The notes under the pieces are model-generated. The model was not told the origin of the DNA. It saw only the letters and a program-made list of their open reading frames with translations, and did no database searches. Position numbers and translations under genes: made by a program. DNA of 64,000 bases from Desmonostoc muscorum FACHB-395 (GTDB taxonomy: Bacteria > Cyanobacteriota > Cyanobacteriia > Cyanobacteriales > Nostocaceae). Positions 27,604 through 36,816 of this stretch are shown here, piece after piece. The stretch is taken from the NCBI RefSeq assembly GCF_014698035.1, contig NZ_JACJSF010000006.1:140114-204113 (forward strand), written 5' to 3'. The first letter of the stretch is position 1. Each line of letters begins with the position of its first letter.

Positions 27604-28497
27604 ATGAATCGTCAGCTAGCTATTGAAGAACCAATATTTTCCCATCTACCAGTGTTACCGCAAGAAGTAATTGCAGGTCTAGCGGTATCTCCCGGAGGTC
27701 ATTATCTTGATACAACGGTAGGCGGTGGAGGTCACAGTCGCCTAATATTAGAAGCTGCTGAAGATGTACGGGTAACGGCAGTTGACCAAGATGAAGATGC
27801 TTTAGCAGCAGCGAAGAAAGAATTAGCTGAGTTTGGCGATCGCGTACAATTTATTTACAGCAACTTTGCTGACTATGAGTTTCCCCCCAATACTTTCGAT
27901 GGTATCTTAGCCGATTTGGGGGTAAGTTCTTACCATTTAGACCAAGCAGAACGGGGTTTCAGCTTTCGCCAAGCTGCAAATTTAGATATGCGAATGGATC
28001 GAGGGCGATCGCTAACTGCTGCTGATGTGATTAATAATTGGGATGAAGCAGAATTAGCTGATATTTTCTTTAAGTACGGTGAAGAGAGATTATCGCGGCG
28101 CATTGCTCGTCGTATTGTAGAACGGCGACCGTTGCACACGACTACAGAATTGGCTGATGCGATCGCTTCTTCAGTGCCTCCGAAATACCGTTATGGGAGA
28201 ATTCACCCCGCTACCCGGGTTTTTCAAGCTCTGCGAATTGTCGTCAACGATGAGTTAAAATCCCTAGAAACCTTTTTGGATAAAGCCCCAAATGCCCTTG
28301 TCCCTGGTGGCAGAATTGCAGTTATTAGTTTTCACAGCCTGGAAGATCGCCCGGTGAAGCATGGTTTAAGAAATTCACCTTTATTAAAAGTCTTGACAAA
28401 AAAACCAATCATTGCACAAGAAGAGGAAATTAGTCAGAATCCGCGATCGCGATCAGCCAAACTCAGGGTAGCCGAGAGAGTTCTGAATATTGAATAA
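27604..28497 (+). CDS. rsmH: 16S rRNA (cytosine-1402-N4)-methyltransferase RsmH
   Basis: 297 residues. The start [13 protein letters not shown], the SAM-binding [14 protein letters not shown], the [20 protein letters not shown] motif and the RGFSFR-LDMRMD segment are RsmH signatures. The C-terminal [16 protein letters not shown] completes the family pattern. It methylates N4 of C1402 in the ribosomal P site. In many bacteria rsmH heads the cell-division cluster, but no ftsL or ftsI follows here, as is usual in cyanobacteria. Confidence 0.97.
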   Translation: MNRQLAIEEPIFSHLPVLPQEVIAGLAVSPGGHYLDTTVGGGGHSRLILEAAEDVRVTAVDQDEDALAAAKKELAEFGDRVQFIYSNFADYEFPPNTFDGILADLGVSSYHLDQAERGFSFRQAANLDMRMDRGRSLTAADVINNWDEAELADIFFKYGEERLSRRIARRIVERRPLHTTTELADAIASSVPPKYRYGRIHPATRVFQALRIVVNDELKSLETFLDKAPNALVPGGRIAVISFHSLEDRPVKHGLRNSPLLKVLTKKPIIAQEEEISQNPRSRSAKLRVAERVLNIE

Positions 28498-28810
28498 GGG
28501 GGATGAGCGAATAAAAAGGTAGGGGAGCAGAGGGTAAAGAGGTAGTTTTCTCATTCTCTCCAATTCCCAATGCCCAATGCCCAATTCCCTAAGAGGTTGT
28601 TTGAAAAGTGTTTCACTGTGACTTTAGGCACTTTTAGATCCCCCTAAATCCCCCTTAAAAAGGGGGACTTTAATTCTGGTTCCCCCCTTTTTTTAAGGGG
28701 GGGGTTAGGGGGGATCTAAAACTATTTGATACCGACAAAAAGACTTTTCAAACATCCTCTAAAACAACAATCTGCTAATCTAGCGTTGTTGAAGAGTTAA
28801 AAAATAATAA
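28498..28810. other. Intergenic region holding a MITE-like element
   Basis: Most of the 313 bp is the fold-back element at 28592-28760. Before it is a short repeat of CAATGCC/CAATTCC units (28561-28588). Confidence 0.7.
28592..28760. mobile_element. 169-bp fold-back MITE-like element
   Basis: Terminal inverted repeats AGAGGTTGTTTGAAAAGT and ACTTTTCAAACATCCTCT match at 17 of 18 positions. The inner part is a second large palindrome built of GATCCCCCTAAATCCCCC and its complement with C- and G-runs. No coding capacity. Multi-copy elements of this kind are usual in Nostoc genomes; copy number must be checked. Confidence 0.8.
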
Positions 28811-29464
28811 ATGGAAATTAGTAATCTGTTTACAGCAGGTGGCGTAGTTATGTGGCCTCTGCTGGCATTCTCTTTGTTAGGTGTGGCGCTGATTATCGAG
28901 CGGATCATCTTTTGGGTAAGAATAAATAATCGGCAAAACAAGGTAGTGCGAGAGGTATTACAGCTTTATCGCCTTGATAATGTAGTTAGTGCTTTAGATA
29001 AGTTGCAGAAAAATGCTGATTTACCCATTGCTCGAATTTTTTTAGCAGCTTTAGAGTTAGAAGAGGCGACACCAGAGGAATTTCGTTTGGCATTAGAAAG
29101 CGAAGCACAAGCCGAAATTCCCTTACTTAAGCGATCGCAAAATATTTTTGAGACAATTATTGGTCTTGCGCCGTTGTTGGGACTTCTAGGAACTGTCTTA
29201 GGATTAATTAACTCCTTTGCCTCTCTAAATATTGGAGATGTGGGAGGTACTAAAACAACAGGTGTCACATCTGGGATTAGTGAAGCTTTAGTATCCACAG
29301 CATCAGGATTAGTAGTAGCAATCTTTACACTATTATTTGCTAATACTTTCCGGGGACTCTATCAGCGCCAGATAGCTTGGATTCAAGAATATGGTGGACA
29401 GTTAGAATTACTCTACCGCCGTCGCTACGAAAGAGGCGATAAATCATATCTGCCTACCAGATGA
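28811..29464 (+). CDS. MotA/TolQ/ExbB-family proton channel protein
   Basis: 217 residues. One N-terminal membrane helix (VVMWPLLAFSLLGVALIIER) and two later helices (IIGLAPLLGLLGTVLGLINS and GLVVAIFTLLFANTFRG) match ExbB/TolQ, with the conserved T-G-L and P-G segments of the family present. It would work with an ExbD/TolR partner to couple proton flow to TonB or similar energy transfer. No ExbD gene follows within the window; the next gene is an unrelated small protein. Confidence 0.85.
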   Translation: MEISNLFTAGGVVMWPLLAFSLLGVALIIERIIFWVRINNRQNKVVREVLQLYRLDNVVSALDKLQKNADLPIARIFLAALELEEATPEEFRLALESEAQAEIPLLKRSQNIFETIIGLAPLLGLLGTVLGLINSFASLNIGDVGGTKTTGVTSGISEALVSTASGLVVAIFTLLFANTFRGLYQRQIAWIQEYGGQLELLYRRRYERGDKSYLPTR

Positions 29465-29610
29465 AGCGAAACTGAATAATTGTAAATTAGCAATCGGTAA
29501 TTGGGATTAGTTTACTAGTGGTTACCGATTTTGCTCTGCAATTTTTGACTCTAATAGTGTTCTAAAATAACAAATAGCTTTTTCCGCTACACTTTTCGAG
29601 GGAATATTCC

Positions 29611-29817
29611 ATGACTATTTGGGTAAATGAGCAAATTGATCCGTCTGGGATGATTCATGCCTGCATTGCCACTTGTAATGAATCTCAAGCTAAAGAGTGT
29701 CATGATTCCTTTCAGAATAATTTGACCGAGAAGCAAAAGGCAGCAGGTTGGGTAGCACAATTGCGGACAGTTGATTCTTGGGATGAAGTGCCGGTGAATT
29801 CTTTAAAACTCAATTAA
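29611..29817 (+). CDS. Small conserved hypothetical protein
   Basis: 68 residues, acidic, with two Cys (HACIATC) and a central helix (SQAKECHDSFQNNLTEKQKA). A GAGGGAA Shine-Dalgarno is present 11 bases before the ATG. No known domain is recognised. It stands alone between ExbB and a repeat-bearing spacer. Confidence 0.6.
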   Translation: MTIWVNEQIDPSGMIHACIATCNESQAKECHDSFQNNLTEKQKAAGWVAQLRTVDSWDEVPVNSLKLN

Positions 29818-30115
29818 TTGGGTTAGATGGAGTTAATTTTTTGGGGTTTTAATCGAACGGATTTCAGGAGCGTAGGCGTAGCCCGCTAGATGCATCGCTT
29901 GTCTACACTTATGCTAATGCCTACAGCGATCGCAACAAATCCCATGACAACAGGTTAATAAAGGATAAAATTCGGATTAAAATTCTCAAATTATTAGCAA
30001 ATGCTTCTAAAAAAAGTAACATAAGAGAGGAAAATGATGATTTTTCTGAACTTTTAAGAGCTATCATCTATACCGTAGATTAAATTAAAAAATTTGCATA
30101 AGCCGAATCAATTTA
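29818..30115. other. 298-bp spacer with a dispersed repeat
   Basis: It carries a copy of the GCGTAGGCGTAGCCCG family at 29870-29900, followed by a GCGATCGC-like stretch. No coding frame of note. Confidence 0.6.
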
Positions 30116-30673
30116 GTGAACTATCCCAAAGTTTACACTTCGGAGCAAGCCTGTCCCATTAATTTAGTTGGCGAAACAGGACAAGCGGTTCAAATTTCAA
30201 TTCATGCTCCCAGTCAATATATCTGTGCCAACTGCGAACGGATATTACCGGATTGGAAACGGCAACCGTTTTTACGAGTAGTGATTGTCTTGCAGCAATC
30301 GCGTTATCAATTAGTCAAAAAGACGGCAGAAGTAGAGTCAGAGAAAGAACGCTTACGAGAAAAGTTTATGCGATTTGGCTGTGATTTAGCATTTAATCTG
30401 CGCGATCGCGGCTATTTAACTGACCTAATCGACCCTCGTACAGGCTACCCTTTATTGTCTCATCCTGGAGCAATTCCCCATGATGACACAGCAGTTGTCA
30501 AAGCTTTACTCAACTATCCAGTGATTAAAAATCAATGCCGTGTACTAGTGCATCCCGAATGGGGCGCAGCAGTTTATCCTAGCATTTTGATATCAGAAGC
30601 TCCGCCAATTTTGATCGAATGGGTTACTAAAGGTATAGCAGCTATGCATGGGTGGAAAGAAATTGGTCATTAG
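30116..30673 (+). CDS. MMADHC-like protein (cobalamin trafficking family)
   Basis: 185 residues from a GTG start. The C-terminal half (LRDRGYLTDLIDPRTGYPLL, then SHPGAIPHDDTAVVKALLNY) matches the methylmalonic aciduria and homocystinuria type D (MMADHC) family, which in animals directs cobalamin to its two enzymes. The N-terminal half contains CANCER (CxxC) and a basic coiled segment. Whether the cyanobacterial relative handles cobalamin is unknown; it lacks an obvious targeting signal. The start is unusual in that the adjacent upstream region is AT-rich without a strong Shine-Dalgarno. Confidence 0.65.
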   Translation: MNYPKVYTSEQACPINLVGETGQAVQISIHAPSQYICANCERILPDWKRQPFLRVVIVLQQSRYQLVKKTAEVESEKERLREKFMRFGCDLAFNLRDRGYLTDLIDPRTGYPLLSHPGAIPHDDTAVVKALLNYPVIKNQCRVLVHPEWGAAVYPSILISEAPPILIEWVTKGIAAMHGWKEIGH

Positions 30674-30785
30674 TCATTGGTCATTGGTTATTTCTACTTA
30701 CAGCCGCAATCAGAAGATTTAACAGGCATTTGCAGATTTTTGCAATGGATACTGATTGGTAAATAAATAAATCGCCAGGAATAAA

Positions 30786-31664
30786 TCAAACTATGTGTTT
30801 TACAATCTCCAGAAATCTCTGTATCGTTGGGGATGTCTCGCTACTGCGCCAAATCATTGCAATGGCAACTTTTGGACTGACTGGCTCGATATTTTTATAA
30901 ACTACCCCAGTTCGTTGCAAATTTTGTAAAGATGCCGGCACAATTGCAATACCTATTTCGGCTGCCACTAAGCTAACAATTGTTTGCATCTGAATGGCTT
31001 GTTGACTTACAGAGGGACTAAAGCCTGCTTGCTGGCAGAGACTAATAATTAAGTCGTAGAGTCCAGGCGCTAATATTCTCGGAAATAAAATAAAGGGTTC
31101 ATTAGCAAGCGATCGCAAACACACATAAGATTGATTTGCTAGCAAATGTGCTTCAGGTAATGCTACTATCAGCGACTCTTGAAAAATTATTTCCCAGCTA
31201 AATGTATTTTCCTCCACAGGTGGACGAACAAACCCTACATCTATCCGACCTGTGCGTAACCACTCTAACTGTTGATCTGTAGTCAGTTCATGCAACTCTA
31301 GACTCACACCGGGGGCACAATTCCGAAAGTTTCGCAAAATAGTTGGCAAAATATTATACGCAGCAGAACTGACAAAGCCGATCGCTAATTCTCCAAGTTC
31401 ACCGCGACTAATTTGTTGCCCGACTTGGATTGCCTGCTGCAATTGCCTGAGAATTTGTTGAACTTCATCCAGAAAAACTACCCCCGCTTCTGTTAAATTC
31501 ACGCTTCGTTTTGTGCGATGAAACAGTTCAAAGCCCAATTCCTTCTCTAGCTGGCGAATTTGTTGACTTAAGGGAGGTTGGGCAATGTGCAATCTTTCTG
31601 CTGCCCTTCCAAAGTGCAGTTCTTCTGCCAAGGTGACAAAGTAGCGCAGGTGTCGTAATTCCAT
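30786..31664 (-). CDS. LysR-family transcriptional regulator
   Basis: 292 residues. N-terminal winged helix (MELRHLRYFVTLAEELHFGR, AERLHIAQPPLSQQIRQLE) and a C-terminal periplasmic-binding-like effector domain (VGFVRPPVEENTF, VAAEIGIAIVPASLQNL). It is closest in style to BenM/CatM-type LysR proteins. It is divergent from a methyltransferase gene (160 bp apart), the usual place for its operator, so that gene is a plausible target. The effector is unknown. Confidence 0.95.
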   Translation of the reverse strand: MELRHLRYFVTLAEELHFGRAAERLHIAQPPLSQQIRQLEKELGFELFHRTKRSVNLTEAGVVFLDEVQQILRQLQQAIQVGQQISRGELGELAIGFVSSAAYNILPTILRNFRNCAPGVSLELHELTTDQQLEWLRTGRIDVGFVRPPVEENTFSWEIIFQESLIVALPEAHLLANQSYVCLRSLANEPFILFPRILAPGLYDLIISLCQQAGFSPSVSQQAIQMQTIVSLVAAEIGIAIVPASLQNLQRTGVVYKNIEPVSPKVAIAMIWRSSETSPTIQRFLEIVKHIV

Positions 31665-31824
31665 CTGTTACCTGAACTTATATCTTTTAAATATTAGTTA
31701 AGGTCAAAATATATATTGGACATAATTAATAATATTTTTTATTGTGATGATTATGCAGTCATCAACCTACCGAACTTGGTTGACGACTAGCAAACCAAGA
31801 CTCTGCAATGTAATTTCATAGTTT

Positions 31825-32601
31825 ATGAATAATCTTCCATTACTCGACAATAATTGGAACACAGACCTGTATGAGGATAAACACGCCTTTGTCTGGCAAT
31901 ATGGCGAGAACTTGCTGAAAGTACTCAACCCCAAGCCGGGAGAATCCATTTTGGATCTTGGCTGTGGAACTGGGCAACTAACAGAAAAAATTGCTCAAGC
32001 CGGGGCTGAAGTGACTGGAATCGATCGCGCATCCTCGATGATTGAGACAGCAATACAAAATTATCCTCATCTACGCTTTGATGTTGCTGATGCCAGAGAT
32101 TTTCAAGTATTGAAACCATTGGATGCTATATTTTCCAACGCTGTTTTACATTGGATTAAAGAAGCAGATGCGGCGATCGCTTCCATACATGAAGCGTTAA
32201 AACCTGGGGGGCGTTTTGTTGCAGAATTTGGTGGTAAGGGAAATGTTCAAGCGATCGTCACAGCTTTGTACAGTGCTTTAGAGGCGATCGCTATTTCCCC
32301 ACAAGCACTGAATCCTTGGTATTTTCCTAGTATTGGTGAGTACGCTACCCTATTAGAACAACAAGGCTTTGATGTTACTTATGCCACCTTGTTTGCTCGT
32401 CCTACTCCCCTAACAGAAGGCGAAGCAGGGATGGCGAACTGGCTTGAAATGTTTGCCGACGCTTTTCTAGCAGGGTTGTCTGCTGACCAAAAAATACAAA
32501 TAATCCGCACCGTGGAAGAGCATCTTTTGCCGACACTGTATCAACAAGGCAATTGGACAGCCGACTATCGGAGAATTCGCATCGTTGCCATCAAACTTTA
32601 G
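31825..32601 (+). CDS. SAM-dependent methyltransferase
   Basis: 258 residues. Class I methyltransferase motifs: ILDLGCGTGQLTEKIAQAGA (motif I), VTGIDRASSMIETA (acidic end of beta-2), LDAIFSNAVLHWIKEADAA (motif IV) and ALKPGGRFVAEFGGKGN. The layout resembles trans-aconitate 2-methyltransferase-like proteins. The gene is divergent from a LysR regulator that may control it. Substrate unknown. Confidence 0.9.
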   Translation: MNNLPLLDNNWNTDLYEDKHAFVWQYGENLLKVLNPKPGESILDLGCGTGQLTEKIAQAGAEVTGIDRASSMIETAIQNYPHLRFDVADARDFQVLKPLDAIFSNAVLHWIKEADAAIASIHEALKPGGRFVAEFGGKGNVQAIVTALYSALEAIAISPQALNPWYFPSIGEYATLLEQQGFDVTYATLFARPTPLTEGEAGMANWLEMFADAFLAGLSADQKIQIIRTVEEHLLPTLYQQGNWTADYRRIRIVAIKL

Positions 32602-32643
32602 ATTGCTTGACAAATAACTCAAGGTTCGCGCGCGATCGCTACT

Positions 32644-33543
32644 TTAAAGCTCATCAAATTGGCAAATAGATTCTGGTTTTACAGGACATATTTTGGGTGC
32701 GATCGCGTTGTTCTTAATATTAATAAAAGTTAATTTTTTCAGAGATGATAAAGGCTTGATATTGCTGATTTTATTTGAGTTAAGGGAGAGTTCAGTCAAA
32801 TTAGTCAGAGTAGACAAAGGCTTGACATTGTTAATTTCATTTGATTCAAGAGAGAGAATAGTCAAATTAGTCAGATTAGACAAAGGCTTGATATTGCTGA
32901 TTTCATTTGAGTTGAGGTAGAGATAAGTCAAATTAGTCAGAGTGGACAAAGGCTTAATATTGCTGACTTGATTTGAGCGGAGAGAGAGAGAAGTTAATTT
33001 TTTCAGAGATGATAAAGGCTTGATATCGCTGATTTGATTCTCTCGGAGCGAGAGAGCAGTCAAATTAGTCAGAGCGGACAAAGGCTTGATATCGCTGATT
33101 TCATTTATGTCGAGGTCGATAGAAGTCAATTTAGTCAGAACAGACAAAGGCTTGATATCGCTGATTTCATTTATGCCAAGGTCGATAGAAGTCAAATTAG
33201 TCAGAGCAGACAAAGGCTTGATATCACTGATTTCATTTGAGCCAAGGTCGAGAGAAGTCAAATTAGTTAGAGCAGACAAAGGCTTGATATCACTGATTTT
33301 ATTTGAGTTGAGGGAGAGAGAAGTCAAATTAGTCAGCTTTTGGTTAGCCTGCTTGCAATTTTGAGTTTGAGCTTTTTCTAAAAGAACCTCAACAGTATGT
33401 TTTGTCTGTGGAGGTAAAGTTGATTTCTGCTTACACCAATTTGTAAAACTTGTGGTATTTGCCAAAGGAGCAGCAATAGTCTGTGTGGCGTAAAATCCCA
33501 AAGTAAAAGTAAATATTGTGGCGATCGCTAAATTACGTTTCAT
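32644..33543 (-). CDS. Exported leucine-rich repeat protein (internalin-type)
   Basis: 299 residues. A signal peptide ends near IAAPLANTT. Two Cys (WCKQ and NCKQ) precede the array. From about residue 70 to 280 there are about ten 22-residue repeats of the form LTNLTSLSLNSNKISDIKPL, typical of the LRR_4/internalin class. Neighbouring repeats are almost identical at DNA level (66-bp units), which suggests recent expansion or homogenisation. The protein would be periplasmic or on the cell surface, in protein contacts. A short Cys-containing C-terminal cap follows (CPVKPESICQF). Confidence 0.9.
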   Translation of the reverse strand: MKRNLAIATIFTFTLGFYATQTIAAPLANTTSFTNWCKQKSTLPPQTKHTVEVLLEKAQTQNCKQANQKLTNLTSLSLNSNKISDIKPLSALTNLTSLDLGSNEISDIKPLSALTNLTSIDLGINEISDIKPLSVLTKLTSIDLDINEISDIKPLSALTNLTALSLRENQISDIKPLSSLKKLTSLSLRSNQVSNIKPLSTLTNLTYLYLNSNEISNIKPLSNLTNLTILSLESNEINNVKPLSTLTNLTELSLNSNKISNIKPLSSLKKLTFINIKNNAIAPKICPVKPESICQFDEL

Positions 33544-33631
33544 TGAATTATATTATACTTCTAAAGTATGCAATTACACTATATTAGATTTACTTAAGGT
33601 TAGTATAAAAAAGTAATTAAATAAAAATAAA

Positions 33632-34648
33632 TCAGCTATTTTTCGGTCGCCGCAGTTCCTTGGAATTAATCGGGCCGAGAATTTGATTTAGGCTACGCAA
33701 CTGTTCTGCTGTACCCATACCAATCAGCCGATCGCCTGACATTAAGACTGTATCGCCAGTGGGACCACCGATAAGAGTCCCATCAACGCGGCGAATTGCC
33801 AGAACTAATGCCCCAGATTGCGATCGCAATCTCGCTTTCTGCAAACTTTGACCGACAAAAGGACAGAAAGCCGGGTCGAGTAAAAATTCTTCCATATACA
33901 ACTGACGGTCTGCACCTGTCAAAATCCCGTCTACAAAGTCCAAAACCTGGGGTCTGAGTGCCGCAGCAGCCATGCGCTTCCCACCAGTAATATAGGGGGA
34001 TATCACTTCATCTGCACCACCGCGTCGTAACTTCTGCAAAGCTTCTTCTGTACTTGCGCGGGCAATCACCCGAATTCCCGAATTCAGTGTTTTAGCTGAT
34101 AAAACGATGTATAAATTTTCGGCATCGGAAGGCAGGGCTGCAACAATACATATTGCCCGTTCAATACCAACTTTCAGAAGTGTGTCATCTAGGGTAGCGT
34201 CACCTTGATATGCCGTGTAACCTTCAGTCTGCGCCCTTTGTACAGATTCCATGTCAGCATCAATCACTACAAAAGGTGCGTCTTCTGCCCGAAATTCCTT
34301 GGCAATTTGACGACCAGTGCGGCTAAATCCACAAATGATGTAGTGTTCTGTTAGGGATTCCATTAACCGCCTCTGTTGCTGTAGCCGAATTCCTTCTTGA
34401 AAGTAGCCTTGAATGATCGCTTCTGTAAATCTGTTGACAATGTAACCAATATTGACTACACCCAACAAAATCAGGGCAATTGTAAACAATCTTCCTCGGC
34501 TACCCAGTGGGTGAGTCTCTCCGTATCCCACAGTAGCTAAAGTGATGACTGTCATGTAAGCTGCATCTTCCCATGACCAGCCCTCAACTAATGAGTACCA
34601 CGAAGTGCCAATGAGGAAAACACCGCCAAGAGCGATCGCCCCGGCCAT
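33632..34648 (-). CDS. Potassium channel with RCK (TrkA) domains
   Basis: 338 residues from the annotated ATG. A pore segment with selectivity filter TVGYGE lies after one N-terminal helix; a second helix (LFTIALILLGVVNIGYIVNR) closes the pore unit. A TrkA-N Rossmann domain (YIICGFSRTGRQIAKEFRAE, about 105-225) and a TrkA-C domain (about 245-325) follow. The reading frame is open for 23 codons upstream, with a protein-like STLEQKYQRIQKEL, but without ATG, GTG or TTG, so the start may be longer with a non-standard codon. It would move K+ under RCK control. Confidence 0.85.
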   Translation of the reverse strand: MAGAIALGGVFLIGTSWYSLVEGWSWEDAAYMTVITLATVGYGETHPLGSRGRLFTIALILLGVVNIGYIVNRFTEAIIQGYFQEGIRLQQQRRLMESLTEHYIICGFSRTGRQIAKEFRAEDAPFVVIDADMESVQRAQTEGYTAYQGDATLDDTLLKVGIERAICIVAALPSDAENLYIVLSAKTLNSGIRVIARASTEEALQKLRRGGADEVISPYITGGKRMAAAALRPQVLDFVDGILTGADRQLYMEEFLLDPAFCPFVGQSLQKARLRSQSGALVLAIRRVDGTLIGGPTGDTVLMSGDRLIGMGTAEQLRSLNQILGPINSKELRRPKNS

Positions 34649-35349
34649 TAACTCCTTTTGGATACGTTGATATTTTTGCTCAAGTGTTGAGAATGACGTA
34701 ACAATAGTACTTTTAGCCTACTTTTTCTAGTTTTCTACTAACTTTATAGCATTAGTCTTTTTTAGTACATTTAAACTACAATTTATCCAAACTCAAGACT
34801 CCTAATACTTAAAAATATTCATCTTTAACTTTACATGAAGCTCTAATCCCTAGAAGCCTATTTGGGCAGATATGCAGATAATCAGGTTTAACGTAGTATT
34901 GTAAAAGCTACTCTATCGTCGAGATTGGGATTGTTATCTCGGTGTATTTAGTGTTCTCGGTGCAGATAAGGATTACGAACGTTATATGCCGTTTATGCCG
35001 TTATGACTCGTATTATGTTACGCCGTTCAGCCGTCTAAAGATTTACTTTATAAATGGTCTCTTAGGACTATAAGGCAATACAGTTCAGATCAGACTAAAA
35101 CACTTGTAGAGACGGCGATTTATCGCGTCTCGAAAACCCAAAATTTTTGCCAGTAGCTCTTAACCCAAGCGTATTGGGCTATAAGGCTCGTAAAAAAATA
35201 CTAAAATTTTCTCTTCACTCCCCCTGCTCTTTTCACGATGATCTCACTTTTTCGCGTTCCTCCCCCTTAACTGAAAAGTATTGGGGCGCAAGGCTTTGTA
35301 CCCCTACAAATTTACAAATAATTTTGAATAATTTATTTTTTGTAGTCCC
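34649..35349. other. 701-bp intergenic region
   Basis: It lies between the channel start and the end of the glycosyltransferase gene. It holds a hairpin at 35109-35131 (GAGACGGCGAT / ATCGCGTCTC). The open frame at 35147 has no coding character. Nothing else recognised. Confidence 0.5.
35109..35131. repeat. GAGACG-type hairpin repeat
   Basis: Arms GAGACGGCGAT and ATCGCGTCTC pair with one bulge around a TT loop. Short palindromes of this type are dispersed in Nostoc intergenic DNA. Confidence 0.5.
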
Positions 35350-36294
35350 TTACGAATCAATCAATACAAGTTTACGAACTTCAGAATTGTTTCCCTGAGA
35401 GCGACGTGATGACGCAGCAGTGAGCAAAAACTTCCAAGACTTAGGAGAAAATATAGATGGATCTATAATTGAAAAAAAGCTCTTGAGGTTTTTTTGCTTC
35501 AGTGATACTAAAATCCAATGGAGTTTCAGGTAATTTTTTATATCTTGAAAGCCGGGAATTTTTGAGCGATGTTGCTCATTTACCAAGGCATAAATTTTTT
35601 CTTTCATCAAAATATTTGTTGCCAACCGCCGAGACAAAGAAAACTTTTGATTATATGCACCGGGCCAAATAGTTCGGTACGCAAGACACTGGTTAAAGAA
35701 AATAGCATCACCAAACTGAGCAATCTTAATCCACGAATCGATGTCATCACAGTTAGCATCAAGTGTGGAATCCCAACCACCAGTTTGCACAAAAGCATCA
35801 CGTCGGCAAGCCACTTGTACAGGTGTGCCAAAGGGTACAAGCTCTAAGAGCATACCGTAATGAATATCGGCTTGGGGGATATAAAAAGCTAAACCAGGGC
35901 CAACTTGCGGGGTGCGACTGAGTTCAACTTCATTGCCATCTACCTGAGCCGCGACACAAGAGCAGATTACAGCATCGGGATGAAGTGCGATCGCCTTAGC
36001 CATCTCTTCTATGCAGTTGGGAGCTAAATAGTCGTCATCATCTAAAAACTTAATCCAGTCGCCGCTAGCTTTGGCAACTCCAGCATTTACCGTTGCGGCA
36101 TGACCAAGGTTCACTTCATTCCGATGGTAAACAACCTTGTCCCCTAAGCTTTTGAGATATGTTTGGGTATCATCAGAAGAACAGTCATCGGCAACAACCA
36201 CCTCACACTCAATGGTTTGGTTCCGAGCCGACTCAATTGCTCTTTGCAGCAAGTTCAAGCGATTATAGGTACTGATGACGACGCTAAATTTCAT
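35350..36294 (-). CDS. Family 2 glycosyltransferase
   Basis: 314 residues from the ATG at 36294. The upstream 27 in-frame codons lack the family pattern, while MKFSVVISTYNRLNLLQRAI is the usual beginning. The GT-A motifs are VVADDCSSDDT and the metal-binding FLDDDDYLAPNCIEEM, then DIDSWIKIAQFGD. It transfers a sugar from a nucleotide donor, perhaps to a surface polysaccharide. No other sugar genes are adjacent. It is divergent from rplS. Confidence 0.9.
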   Translation of the reverse strand: MKFSVVISTYNRLNLLQRAIESARNQTIECEVVVADDCSSDDTQTYLKSLGDKVVYHRNEVNLGHAATVNAGVAKASGDWIKFLDDDDYLAPNCIEEMAKAIALHPDAVICSCVAAQVDGNEVELSRTPQVGPGLAFYIPQADIHYGMLLELVPFGTPVQVACRRDAFVQTGGWDSTLDANCDDIDSWIKIAQFGDAIFFNQCLAYRTIWPGAYNQKFSLSRRLATNILMKEKIYALVNEQHRSKIPGFQDIKNYLKLHWILVSLKQKNLKSFFSIIDPSIFSPKSWKFLLTAASSRRSQGNNSEVRKLVLIDS

Positions 36295-36453
36295 AGATTT
36301 ACACCTGTGGTACAGCATTTTGCAATATAGCTTCGATCTACCGAGTCTTGTCTCAGTAAAATTATCAATCTCCAATAAGTAGAAGTAGACTGAAATAGGA
36401 TTATCGATTTATGATTGATGATCGTGGGTTTTTTTTAAGCAGACAGAAAGACT

Positions 36454-36816
36454 ATGAGCGCTCAAGAGATTATCCGCTCCATTGAAGCGGAACAGCTAAA
36501 ATCAAATTTGCCCGACATTTTTGTGGGCGACACCGTAAAAGTAGGAGTGAAAATTAAAGAAGGCGAAAAATACCGGGTACAACCCTACGAAGGAGTAGTG
36601 ATTGCCAAACGCAATGGTGGCATCAACGAAACTATTACAGTCCGTAAGGTTTTTCAAGGTGTAGGCGTTGAGCGCGTATTTCTGTTGCATTCTCCCCGGA
36701 TTGATAGCATCAAGGTATTACGTCGTGGTAAAGTCCGCCGTGCTAAACTGTATTATCTCCGCGATCGCGTAGGTAAGGCAACCCGGATTAAGCAACGGTT
36801 TGACCGCCCTTTATGA
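36454..36816 (+). CDS. rplS: Ribosomal protein L19
   Basis: 120 residues. The sequences [32 protein letters not shown] and [20 protein letters not shown] are those of bL19, at the 30S-50S interface. It is the first gene of the translation block, followed by tRNA-Trp and the secE-nusG-rpl genes. Confidence 0.98.
   Translation: MSAQEIIRSIEAEQLKSNLPDIFVGDTVKVGVKIKEGEKYRVQPYEGVVIAKRNGGINETITVRKVFQGVGVERVFLLHSPRIDSIKVLRRGKVRRAKLYYLRDRVGKATRIKQRFDRPL

Noticed and set aside
32700..33340. Regular repeated DNA that could be taken for a CRISPR array
   Set aside because: The 66-bp periodicity is in frame and codes for leucine-rich repeats on the minus strand; there are no unique spacers.
35147..35398. 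83-codon open frame downstream of the channel gene
   Set aside because: It overlaps the end of the glycosyltransferase gene and has low-complexity, non-coding composition.
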